DNA from: Endocalyx cinctus
Lineage: Eukaryota; Ascomycota; Sordariomycetes; Amphisphaeriales; Apiosporaceae
Length of the DNA: 64,000 bases
NCBI GenBank assembly: GCA_001600455.1
Contig: BCKC01000001.1
Span: forward strand, 2,940,441 to 3,004,440
Reading direction: 5' to 3'
The notes beneath the pieces are model-generated. The model was not told where the DNA came from and made no database searches. It was given only the letters and a program-made list of their open reading frames with translations. Shown in pieces: positions 32,526 through 43,281 of this stretch (position 1 is the first letter of the stretch; every line of letters starts with the position of its first letter). The translations under genes and the position numbers were made by a program.

Positions 32526-33528
32526 GCAACTAGATGGCAGGTTCTGATGTCCTTTTCGGCAATTTATTGGATTGGTATATCCTCAGAACGGGTTATACTC
32601 GGTCTCGCTGTTCTTCTAGTCAGTGCTAAGATTAGTTTACGCCACAGCTTTATCCGAGGGATATGAGATTGGAGAGAGCTAAAAGAGATTCAGCAGGTAG
32701 TAGTCAACTCATCTTAAAGATAGATGGCTTGCATACGTGCACGCGAGCATGTAACCTCGCGCACATGGCTATCTGCAACTCCTGGATAAGTCGCGGGAGA
32801 GTCGTTCCAGAACCGAAGAAGGATACGTTTTGATACTACCCAGTAGGTAGGGAAGCGGTATGGCGTAGTAAGTCGTTCTCGATGCGGACTCGTGCGTGTG
32901 TGGAGCATCATTATCTTCACGGATCTTTATTAAGCCATACGAGGTGGATAGAAGTATTACCCAACTTTCTGCCCCTATATTATCCAGTGCGCATCTCAAG
33001 CGACCAAACGTCATTTCCCGTCACCTCATACGATACCCACATGCTCTGTCTAGCTCGCCCGTTGTAATAGACATTGATTCTCCTCGTATCATACTCGTCC
33101 GAGTAATATAAAGATAGTAATAATAATACATACTTTTGCTAGCTATGCATCTATCGTGAGTTGGTCTACACTGTAGCATAGGACAGCTATTTAGTACGAA
33201 GTGTACGGGTGCAAATAAAATTAAGTACGAGAGAGAAAAACCTATGATGAGAACTCATAAACCTTTCTTAGATCAATCAATGTAGTCAGCTACTACTATT
33301 ACATACTTAGGTAGCATTGATGTCAAAGAACATGAGATATTCCAAATACCCCTGAAAAAGCTCGAATAGAAGCAAAGCTTAACGTGACATCAAATGTAAC
33401 CGGTTCCCGAGGTCTGATTAGGTATGCATTGACTCCATATTCATTTCCATTCACTATAATTTAATTAAATATTATCTATTAGAAATATGAGTATACATAA
33501 AATGACAAGATCATTGAGTGATAACCCC

Positions 33529-33762
33529 TTATATTATTCCAATCACCGGAAACTTCATGACCGGTAGCTCAATTCCCATTAATAGAGTCGTGTGGAGGAG
33601 GAGAACGGTGCCTTTCCGAAATCTCGGATGTAGCGGCGCATGGTCGGCGCCGTCGAGACGGAGTCCCGATGAATTCAGCGGGGCGGGTTTTACAAATGTA
33701 CCGGAGATTTCGTGGTAAGTCGAGCGCCGAGTATGACGGTACGTAAATCGTCTATACCGCAT
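33529..33762 (-). pseudogene. Short coding-like island, possible relic
   Basis: On the minus strand the frame reads HEISGTFVKPAPLNSSGLRL and ADHAPLHPRFRKGTVLLLHT in a G+C-rich patch of AT-rich DNA. There is no credible start or neighbouring exon. Could be chance. Confidence 0.15.
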
Positions 33763-36567
33763 GACTCCTCAAGTCACGGACGCCGTTGGCCTAGTTATCG
33801 TGCCTACGAGACACCAAGATAGGGGAATTGTACGGGGGTGTAAGCTCTAACCCAATATCATAGCAGGGCGTGTGTCATGAGGTACGGCACAAGGGTGTCC
33901 GGAAACTCTGGCTCTCAATCGCTACGCACTGCTATCAGGGTACACTATAACTTGTATACCTCGGGACGTATTGCTCGGCGCGGGTCTGTCTACTGCGCTT
34001 GGCTGAGCTGGAATGAGTCCCAAGAGAGTTACAGCGGCTTCAGTAAACAATAGAGACTACACGCACAGCAGATATCAATCTCTAGGGCGCGCCTTCAAAG
34101 CGATTAGCCTAATAGAGCATAATTACATGAATCTCCTTATGGTGAAGTGATTTATGTAACCCGTGACCCCGGCATATATCTAGGTTGTTACGGGGTAGGT
34201 AGTTTATGTTAGCACGTTGGAGCCAGCCGGAGGAGCCGGAGGAGCGGGGATGGTCGGTAAGTAATCATAGTGTTGGTAGCAGTCATGCACTTATGCAGGT
34301 AGACGTCCATTAACGCCAATGAGTTGAGACGGTTGGTTGCTTAATTAGAAAGAGGAGGGTAGCCGGATATAAAAAAAAGATACACATAAAATGTATATCT
34401 TGTGTAGGGAAGACACATATATTAATAGATCTCTCCTGAGATATGCTATAACTAACCGTTCAAGGTTGATTTGCTAGGAGTGAACTAAAGGCATAAATGA
34501 TTAAGGGGAGGGGGGCTGCTGACATTGCTGACGTGGTTCATGGTCAATATCATCATTTATTATGATTGTGTAATTGGAAGACGTAGTAAAAACAACCAAG
34601 GGAAAAGGGTGCAATCTACTCATTGAGGTAGTGTATACTACAATCGCTGATTTTTGGACTGGAGCTCCCAAACTACACAAGTACATCACGAAGTATGTAT
34701 CTATGGATCCATGGATCCTAATAGTGATCAGGCATGAACCCTCGCAAGGCTGCACAGCGAATATATTGAAAAAGTGGTTGGACGCTAATATGTATTCGTC
34801 TCCGGTCGAATTTCCTCTGCCACTACACTACGCACAGTCGATCAGTGTGCAGGCATAAGCGCACGGGACTTCCAATTCTGGACACGTCGTAGTCCGTTAA
34901 TCTTAAGTCTTAATCCTCTAGGATGCGAGGTGATAACGCTCATCACCTTTTTTTTTTTTATAACCCCCCTCCCCGCATTCATCATGTCGTGAGAAGAAGC
35001 TTCGCCTACCTCGGTGAAAATTGCCTCAATTAAGTGCGGGACAACTACCGATAACCCCACACTCTTGCGTGCAGATTTTTTTTTTCTTTCTGCTTTTTGT
35101 CTTTGGTTCGAAATGTGTTGTTTAAAGGTCACATGGAACTTGAAAGAAACAAACAAAAAGAGGTGATAGGTAATACAGAACAGGCGCGACAAGAACAAGA
35201 AAAAAAAGGGAACGCGATCTATGGCTCGATCCCCCACATAGGAGTACTCTATACCCTATTCGAATAAGTACGCATCTGAATAATCTGGTTCATTGTACAG
35301 CAATGATCCGCTATATGATAAGTAGTCAGGTAGTGTACATGGAGGAGAGGAACGAACAGGGTATTGAGTCACATAGGTATGTGACCTAACGCATGTGTCG
35401 TTATGTATATGTAAACTCCGGGGTTCGGAAGTGACTAAATAAGCAACAAAGGCGAGCAGCGAAATGATCACGAAATAACGAAGGTGATTTGATCGTCGCA
35501 GAAGGCGGTGACCGAAAAAAAAAAAAAAAAGGTTGATACGGAGCTGGTTGGTTGCGCGGCTTGGTGTGGTGAGTTTTTTTTTTAAATTATTAGTACAGTC
35601 AATTAATTACTTATGTAGGAATATAATAGTACCAGGCTCCAGGTAATATCTACTACGTTTAACGAGGAGAACCTTTGGGGCAAGAGAAGCGATCTGATCA
35701 CGACTTGTACCAGATTCAGGTAATCATTTTAAAATATATCAAACCGTAGCACGAGATTAAAGAGATGACGCAAAAATATTTTCTTTCTGTTTGACAGAAA
35801 TTTCGACAGCCGCTCAAATGCCGGCAGGAAAGAAAATTAAAACAGCTCGACTTTACCGCTTATTGCTTAGCCGTGACGGACGGACATGGAGGTGTGTGTG
35901 GGGTTAAAGAAAGGGAAAAAAACATCGCGACGCCATATGCAACTTGAAACATATCTTTGAGCGTTTATCAGCCATGTCTTTCATCCTAATGTATATAAAG
36001 GCTGAGAATGGAAGACCAAGAAAAAAAAAAAAAAGACCAGTCATCACCGTTTCGTGGGAGGGTATCATTAAAATGGTATCGTATAGCTCGGGATAAGCAA
36101 CGGGAGTGGTACAAGGGTTACGCAGCGCCGAATATGACTTGTAAGAATATCCCCGAGAATCATCTCTTCCGTCATTTGTTTGAGTGACTGAGAGTGAGGG
36201 TTCAAGTTCACGCGTGAGTATACGGGGTATAAGGGGGGTCTTTTCTTGGCCTCGTATATTTGTTGGATGTGATACATTCAACGGAAGCACGTGTTCGGTT
36301 TCCCTAAACTTGTATTTATCTTTAAATGTTCTCTTTTGTATACTACCGTGGATTGGATGTGTATATATCTGCATACTGGATGTGTATATACTAAGGAATT
36401 GTTAAGATAACTCTTGATAACCCCGTAAACCAATAAGAAATAAATTTTGGCAAGGATGATGATCTTGTACTTGTAAAAGCACGAAAAAGACTTAAGTGTC
36501 GCTTAATATTATTTATTTCGTTTCTTCTTCGTAGGGATCGACGCTGCGGTTAAGATTTGCTGCTCGG

Positions 36568-36714
36568 TTATTGGTCAGTGTTAACCGCATCGATACGCGT
36601 ACCTTCAAGCTGCATAACTTTGCTGACTCGGCGCTCCATCTTGGATGACACTAGCTCGCCTTGGATTTCTCTCTTAGAACGTTTAAAGTCTTGCTTGAGC
36701 CAGTTAGAAGTCGA
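36568..36714 (-). pseudogene. Orphan C-terminal coding fragment
   Basis: Forty-eight codons read STSNWLKQDFKRSKREIQGE, then LVSSKMERRVSKVMQLEG and RIDAVNTDQ before TAA at 36568-36570. Composition is typical of a charged helical protein C-terminus. A TAA lies just upstream in frame and no AG acceptor is near, so it is most likely a gene fragment. Family unknown. Confidence 0.35.
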
Positions 36715-37209
36715 TATTTATATGATGTTATACGTTAGAATGTACATCGTAAAAGGGCCAAGACAGATTCACATGTACTACATCTGTGTGTAGGTTCCCG
36801 TCAATATCTACTGTAGGTAGATGGATAGATATGATCATCCATACGTTTCGAAATGGAGGGGTTATTATGCCCCACGTTGACCGTCTTTATTGTAACCCGA
36901 ATGTTACTTTGTGTAATTTTACTCTTTTGAGTAGCCCGTCGACAGGAAAAAAAAAAAGAAAAAGAAAAAGAATTAAAATAATATACTAGAGACGGAAAAT
37001 TAGGAAGGATTGTTTATTTTCTTTATTTTTATCCTGAATAATACAAGGCTGAAGCAATCGATAAAAGCTACTGCATCTAACAACTAAAAGGGCGTACACT
37101 ATCTTAAGACCGGTCGCTCGACTATGCCATATATAAGCTCGTAAGCTTGTTTCATACACCTAACGAGCTAACCGGGCAAGAATAGGTATTATTAACGTTA
37201 ACACAAACC

Positions 37210-37235
37210 AATATATATACCTAGGTATATATATT
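37210..37235. repeat. 26-bp perfect palindrome centred on CCTAGG
   Basis: AATATATATACCT is followed by its exact reverse complement AGGTATATATATT. It is the longest perfect palindrome I found and has the same ACCTAGGT core as the other elements. Confidence 0.85.
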
Positions 37236-37907
37236 ATCCTCGGTTCTGCCTTGATTATAACTTCAAGCCCCAGCAAGATACGGTATATTAATTAGTCAAC
37301 TATGATCTTGAAGCGAAAGCCTTGGCCGATATAGGCATAATACATAAAAAATTATTACGTCAAAGTGACCAGATAGTGGAGGTGCTCCTTTTAAAAATCC
37401 AGCACATATACTGTATGTACCTAATATGAGAGAAAGAGGAGAAATGGTAGGCAGAAGGGAAAAGAGAAAAAAAAAGAAGAAAAGAAATCTTTGATATTTT
37501 TTTTTTTCCACAGGGTTTACTTCGGATCCGGCTCCCTGATTGATATAGTAAAATACCCAGATACCCCGCCATCAATAGTCTAGATGGTACTTCTGATCTC
37601 ATGATTGGTATGAGATCCATACGTATTTCGGTGGTAATTATTCGGATTGGATCTAGGAAGTTTATTATTACTTCAATATTACCTACTGAAGGAAAATTTC
37701 TTCAGAGATCCGTGGTTTGAAAAGTGGATATTAGAGCTTAATTATTTTTCTTCTCTCCTCTTCTGGCTCGACTTCTCTGTTCAAGAATTGAAAAGTAGAT
37801 TGAATTGCTGGCGTAGAATCCGGGATGATGCCTGATAGGATATATAAACACTTGAATTAAAAGCATTATCACTCTTGTTGATCTTGTTGAAATGCTGCAA
37901 ATGATTG

Positions 37908-37933
37908 TTTTTTTTTTTTTTTTTTTTTTTTTT
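37908..37933. repeat. Poly(T) run of about 25 nt
   Basis: An uninterrupted T tract in the 31.6-39.5 kb desert; one of many homopolymers in this genome. Confidence 0.9.
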
Positions 37934-38510
37934 GTGAGGCGATCTCCGGTGGCGTTTTAATGAATCGCAAACCTGCAGTCCGTCATCTGGGATGTCCCAT
38001 CAACTTTATTATTAGATATTAAGCCCCGTGAAGCTTTGACATCGAATATCCTGCTTACAATTTATTTGTTTGATCTGCCACTGTCAATACTACTATGCAC
38101 ATAGTATATACATACCTAGGTAGTGTATACATAGTATGTAATGAGAAACTTGAGTATTGAATCCAGAGATTAATATTGTTCGTTCACTCGTCTTAAGTAT
38201 GTATACAGTACTACAACTTGTACGCCACTTAACCTACGGTAATAATATTTTTTAGTATCTACGAGTTGATACACAAGTAGGCAACGTGAGAAATAAATAT
38301 CTCTTAAAGAGATAGTAAGTACTTAAGTAGTATAGCTACGGAATAGGACGTCTTATTTCAGCTTGCTTTTACGTGTAATGAGCCCCTGTTTGCTTGCATT
38401 TTTTTCTTCTTCTTTTTAAGTTACATCCATTACCAGTTGAGAATGATACAGTAACAGTACTCTTTAAGTAAACTGTAAACTGTATAGCATACCATTTTAG
38501 TGGGTTACAG

Positions 38511-38576
38511 GACAAATGAAGGTCAAATGAAGGCCAAATGGAGGCTAAATGGGGGCCAGACCAGGACCAGATCAGG
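38511..38576. repeat. Degenerate 11-bp tandem array
   Basis: Six consecutive 11-mers: GACAAATGAAG, GTCAAATGAAG, GCCAAATGGAG, GCTAAATGGGG, GCCAGACCAGG, ACCAGATCAGG. Each differs from the next by one to a few substitutions, with clear decay toward the right. Confidence 0.75.
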
Positions 38577-38811
38577 ATGCGTTCAACTAAAATTTCACCT
38601 CCTGTAACCAGTAAGGTCGTAGACCGTACATATAAAATAACTTTATACAGTACGAATTTACTACAAATATCTCAATTAGCGTACAGTTACAGTTACTGTT
38701 ACTGTAAAAAGTATAAGGCTTACAGTGCAGTTCTCCTATGCAATAATAGTTGGATATAGGTACAGCGTTAAACCCCCCCTCCCCCCATATCTCCCGGCCA
38801 CATGCCCTGCA

Positions 38812-38863
38812 TACCCTGTCTACTGTGCAGTAATGTACCCTGTCTATCCTGTCTACCCTGTCT
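38812..38863. repeat. TACCCTGTCTA interspersed repeats
   Basis: TACCCTGTC occurs three times within about 50 nt with an additional TATCCTGTC copy. Pyrimidine-rich strand asymmetry is marked. Confidence 0.7.
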
Positions 38864-39512
38864 TCGAAGGCCTATCTTTTCCCGCCCGGGCTGTCTGTCT
38901 GACTCTGTTACCTAACTTAAGTACACGGGTACTTTGTACCACTATTAATCCTAATTTCTTACGGTATTTCGTAGTCCTACTCATGTGCATACATACCTAG
39001 ACATAACCTATTTACATACACATGTTACTTACTCCCACAATTTCATCTGAATCCCTTCATTTTTTTTTCTGATTTAATTTTTTTATCCTTCCTTTTTTTT
39101 ATCATCTTTCCCTCCCTCTCTTTATTTTTTCTTCCCTCAACAATATTCCTAATCAGGTATTTTTGAAACCTGAGATAAAGGAAATTGTTATATCGAAAAA
39201 AAAGAAGCTTAGTTCAATATTGGGTACATTCTTACTTAACTCTTGGATGAAAGGGAATTCAAAGTCGGTTGAGAAAAAGCCGTTAGGGCGCATATATCGT
39301 TCATTGCCGACATCTTGGTAAACCGCTACCGAACTACTTTAATGATTATTTCCTCGGTCAAACTTTCTAACGCGCCAGAAATAAAAGAAAAAGTTCTCTT
39401 TTGAGGAAAAAAAAAAACCGGCCACGTCGCCCTTGATCCATCCGCTTCAGCTTTTTAGTTGGCTGACTGGCTCGGAACACGCTTCTGGGTCGGGTCAGCA
39501 AAACGCGAGCGT

Positions 39513-42413
39513 ATGCCTCGCGTGTCCTCATCGGCAAAGCGACAGCACGGTTCCTCCAACAATCGCGATACCAGGCATGAAAATGGTTTGGTAGGTCCGG
39601 GAAAGCGTATTTCCAAACAGAAAAGTCAAAATTATCTGAATGGAAACTCGAATAAGCAACAACAGTCGCATGTTGTTGACGACGATGTGGCTCTACCGAA
39701 TGACTCCTCCCCGCCGACTCCCCTCACGAACGGTTACGCGAAGCATACCGTCGACTTGTCTGTAGAACATAAATCGACCGAATCTCTGAGACGGGCCTCG
39801 CTCGGTACCTCCTCCGAGTCCTCTTCGTCCGAATCCTACAATTCACACTTGGCAAATGGGAATCTCAACATGGAGGACAACCACCGCAGAATTGATGTTA
39901 ATGCCACCAAAAATTCGAACGTGCATCGTGATCTAGGCCCTTTGGATTTTGCCGTCAACGTCGTTCGATCGTGTCCGTTGCAAGACACTATCGCCATTCT
40001 CATCATCTTGATGCAGATACCTCCCCTCGCGCTTTCTGGTATTTACTTCCTCTATACTCTACTCACGTTCGTGACGAGTAGTGGTACATGGAACCTGCTG
40101 TCTCAGTGGAACCTGAATACTCTATCTAATCCTGCTGGTGTGATCTTCGCCGATGCTTCGGTACTGCTAATCTGGTTATTCTTGTGGAGTCCCGTTCAGC
40201 ATGTCATTCTCGATCTAGCGCAGATGGTTATCGCCTTGGGATTAGGTGGAGGCTCAAGTTCAAGAGACGGGGGTTCTATGAAGCACGCTTTCGTCTGCTT
40301 GTGCATGATCTTGGTTTCTCACGGACTGCGGCATACCCCTCGAGAATATTCTCCTCTGCCGTGGCTCTTTGGTCCCCTTCGAGTGGTTGCTCCCGACGTT
40401 GACGACCCGCTCGAAGTTGGTACTCTACGAAGCTACGATAAAATACAGTCGAGTTGGTTTGGCTGGGTTAGAAGCATATTAGCCATCCATATACTGACCC
40501 AGGGCATCGTTAAATATATCCACGACTGGCTTCTCAGGCGGCAGAGACGTGATATACTGGCTCAGGATGCTGCCGACCCCGAAGCTGGAAAAGCCCACGT
40601 AGCCGAGACCGACGGCGGATTTTCGACGCCCGATAGCGATGCCACGTTTCAAAATTCAAACATTTTAAATTCAAAAAATAGAAAAAGACAAAGCGCGATT
40701 GTTAGAGCCCGTCAACCGTTATGGGCCGCTCTCGCTAGTACAAAAATCGTTGTTGTTAAAGAATATGAGCTTACACATGCCACAGCAGAATCTGCGGGTT
40801 CGAATGCTACGGATATCCACAACCTTGGAAACGCCCCCTTTCATACGCAACCTGCACAGATCTGGATTTCATATGTCGGCTGCGACCAGGCCTGTTTCAA
40901 CACCAGCCCCTTTCCCATCCCTACTGCGTCTCAGGAACGAGACGAGTCGATGATGGACCTTCCTAAGCCTTTCTACGTGAGGGTGAACAATGCTATCTGG
41001 CAGCCAACCAGAATGGCGCCGGTAGACAACTCTCTGAATAGGGCTGCGCAAGGTATTCAATGGAGCGGTGATATTTACGGGTTGACGCCAATGTCAAACT
41101 ACGAATGCGAGTTTGTATGTTCTGCAACTCATCAAGTCTTGTTTTCGACGAGCGTTAGGACCCCTCAGCCAAAATCGGCCGATGTTGACGGTACCAGCTC
41201 TACTCACCCCGATCAGCGTTCGATGCGAACCGACTCGCCATTTTCTACGCTGACGAGTTCGATCGCATCGGCCGAAAAAAGACTGAACGAGGAGAAGCTT
41301 CGCCAAAAGACGAACCGCAAGGAGTTCCATCGCAAGACTAACGCCATGAGGAAGGAAAACGATAAACTCACCGCTGCTGTTTCGTCAGCCGGCACGTCTG
41401 ATGATAAGCTAAGACAGAAAATTCAGCAGAATAAGACGCAGCAGGGCCAAGCGGACCAGGCGGTATCAGCTTCGGAGACGGAACTGAAGGAATTTGAGAA
41501 AATTCCCGAGTCGTTGAAGTCTTCTTGGAAGCAGAAACAATCAACCTGGACGAACGAGAAGGCCAAGTTTGACGGTGCGGTTGCGACCTTCAAGAGTTTC
41601 AAGTCATCGGTGGATGGAGAGATCAAGACGCTGGAAGAAGACAAGACGAGTCTCCAAGCCAAGCGGACCAAGATTAGCAATCGTATCGCCAAAGTTGACG
41701 GTGAATATGCACGTATAGCTGATGCTAATGCGCGGGGCTTAGATGAAGCGGAGCGACGTCGCCAGGCCCGAGAGACCTTCGAGAACGACAGCGCCAAGAT
41801 AGAGCATGACATGCGCATGAGGACTAACGAGATTGAGATGACCGCCTTTAAGAAGGAACAAGATAACGTAACGGTCAAGACGCAGCTAGACTCATTTCAC
41901 ACCCAACAAGCTGCTTACGCTTACACAGCCTCTTCTTACGATTTTCCTCAGGATGTTGTCAGCCAATTCTCATCACCTGGCCCGGCGCCTCCGCCTCAGG
42001 TTTCTGGCCCGAACTCTACTGCCTTTGATACGGCGACTTGGAATAATAGTCTATACAATAGTTCGCTCTGGGGTATCTCGCCGCTTGCTCCCTCCTTTGT
42101 CCCGCAGTCGGCGCAGACTGGTGGTATCTCCCAACCATTGCAGCGGCCAACGAGGTCGAGAGGTCGTTCATCGTCAATGCTTAGTGACATATCTGGCTTC
42201 ACGCAGAGCAGCACCGGTGACGATGGCCAGAACCACACTATGACTGCCATCTCATACGCTAAGGACGGGTCGAACTTTACTGGTCTACCACCTCCGGGAT
42301 TTGGTTATGCTATGCCACCGATGTCTCCAAAATACGAGGACCTGGAAGTATTTAGCGACGGTAGCCATAGCCCCAGCGCTGGAAGCGATGGTAGTGATGG
42401 CAGCCAGAGATGA
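39513..42413 (+). CDS. acrB: AcrB-type ubiquitination network signalling protein
   Basis: An intronless 966-residue protein; the start is the ATG of MPRVSSSAKRQHGSSNNRD, since the frame upstream has only a TTG. It has a polar N-terminus with GLVGPGKRISKQKS. A block of hydrophobic segments runs over about residues 160-340 (TIAILIILMQIPPLALSGIY, ASVLLIWLFLWSPVQHVIL, HAFVCLCMILVSHGL, ILAIHILTQGIVKYI). A globular region of about 400-560 follows, then a long coiled coil at about 575-800 rich in Lys/Glu/Gln, and a Pro/Ser/Gly-rich tail. This order is that of Aspergillus nidulans AcrB, a membrane protein with a coiled coil that works with the CreB/CreC deubiquitination and CreD ubiquitination network in carbon catabolite repression and drug resistance. 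Function is inferred by family resemblance. Confidence 0.88.
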   Translation: MPRVSSSAKRQHGSSNNRDTRHENGLVGPGKRISKQKSQNYLNGNSNKQQQSHVVDDDVALPNDSSPPTPLTNGYAKHTVDLSVEHKSTESLRRASLGTSSESSSSESYNSHLANGNLNMEDNHRRIDVNATKNSNVHRDLGPLDFAVNVVRSCPLQDTIAILIILMQIPPLALSGIYFLYTLLTFVTSSGTWNLLSQWNLNTLSNPAGVIFADASVLLIWLFLWSPVQHVILDLAQMVIALGLGGGSSSRDGGSMKHAFVCLCMILVSHGLRHTPREYSPLPWLFGPLRVVAPDVDDPLEVGTLRSYDKIQSSWFGWVRSILAIHILTQGIVKYIHDWLLRRQRRDILAQDAADPEAGKAHVAETDGGFSTPDSDATFQNSNILNSKNRKRQSAIVRARQPLWAALASTKIVVVKEYELTHATAESAGSNATDIHNLGNAPFHTQPAQIWISYVGCDQACFNTSPFPIPTASQERDESMMDLPKPFYVRVNNAIWQPTRMAPVDNSLNRAAQGIQWSGDIYGLTPMSNYECEFVCSATHQVLFSTSVRTPQPKSADVDGTSSTHPDQRSMRTDSPFSTLTSSIASAEKRLNEEKLRQKTNRKEFHRKTNAMRKENDKLTAAVSSAGTSDDKLRQKIQQNKTQQGQADQAVSASETELKEFEKIPESLKSSWKQKQSTWTNEKAKFDGAVATFKSFKSSVDGEIKTLEEDKTSLQAKRTKISNRIAKVDGEYARIADANARGLDEAERRRQARETFENDSAKIEHDMRMRTNEIEMTAFKKEQDNVTVKTQLDSFHTQQAAYAYTASSYDFPQDVVSQFSSPGPAPPPQVSGPNSTAFDTATWNNSLYNSSLWGISPLAPSFVPQSAQTGGISQPLQRPTRSRGRSSSMLSDISGFTQSSTGDDGQNHTMTAISYAKDGSNFTGLPPPGFGYAMPPMSPKYEDLEVFSDGSHSPSAGSDGSDGSQR

Positions 42414-43281
42414 TGAATCTGGGCTTCAATGCTGTTCTGGAATATTATTTCTTTCGTGGGTTTGACAATAAAGCGTTATTCTTTTTTTCATTATCTCCTT
42501 GACCATTCTTCGTGACATAAATCCAAATGTGTATGCTCAGTGACTAGTGATATGATGATAGTGCTTACGCCTACAATCCTTCCGTCGACTTACTAAAAAG
42601 CTTGTATATATTAAGAATGCTTCCTCTGCTTATTTCTTATTCTTTTTTTAAGAAAAGTAAAAAAAAATTTAATGTGATATCGATTCCACACTCGTCAACA
42701 TATCAAATATTATTTGTCAGCTTAGCTATTTCAAGCGGTGAGAAAGAGGCTAGGGAACTCCGGATTTGATTAATTTTTCAATTCCGGCTAGTAACTTTTA
42801 CCGTAATCCCGATCTAGCCTCGCTGACACATCATGTACAGCCACCTTTTAGTTAGTTCGACAATGAGGCGGGATTCATTATCTACGGGATTTAAAACTCT
42901 TCTAATTCCGCATTCATTGTTCACGCTTGCTATTCTCTTCATGATCTTCTTTTCGATTATCTACCCTAGGATTAGCAAACCTATCCTATGACGTTCTCTA
43001 CTTTGATTGAATTAAACCTGTGGCTGAAGTAAAGTTACTCTGTTTTTTAATTCAAGGAAAACAAAATCCCAAGGTTGATCCCGTTTTGGCTTTCTTTCTT
43101 TAGTCTTTCGTTCCATTTTCATAGAGTGGATTTCTTATGTGATAGGAAGGTCACTAATGACAAACGCAATGCTATCATACTTATAACCACTCTGAAAGTC
43201 ACGTTATATTAGATAATTTACCGGATTTCTACGGCTTTCGGTGTGATTTCCGCTCAGATACCCCGAGTATTTTCCTGAAAT
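42414..43281. other. Intergenic between acrB and the first Zn2Cys6 factor
   Basis: AT-rich 3' flank of acrB and promoter of the transcription factor. No gene or clear repeat is seen. Confidence 0.6.

Larger units (their letters stand above)
31567..39512. other. Gene desert of about 7.9 kb with coding-like relics
   Basis: No intact gene is supported. It contains three orphan coding-like islands (31997-32525, 33529-33762, 36568-36714), long T or A runs (37908-37933, 35516-35531, 34950-34959), a 26-bp palindrome (37210-37235), an 11-bp degenerate array (38511-38576) and TACCCTGTC repeats (38812-38863). This fits a decayed region, but no transposon could be identified. Confidence 0.5.

Noticed and set aside
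34975..35075. Possible degenerate transposon end or tRNA-like sequence
   Set aside because: No terminal repeats, no target-site duplication and no cloverleaf could be shown.
34501..35237. Several minus-strand frames of 84-131 codons
   Set aside because: They run across poly(T)/poly(A) tracts and have no protein-like segments.
35904..36374. A 156-codon minus-strand frame
   Set aside because: Translation includes a run from an A-tract (a Phe stretch) and random segments; no splice or start support.
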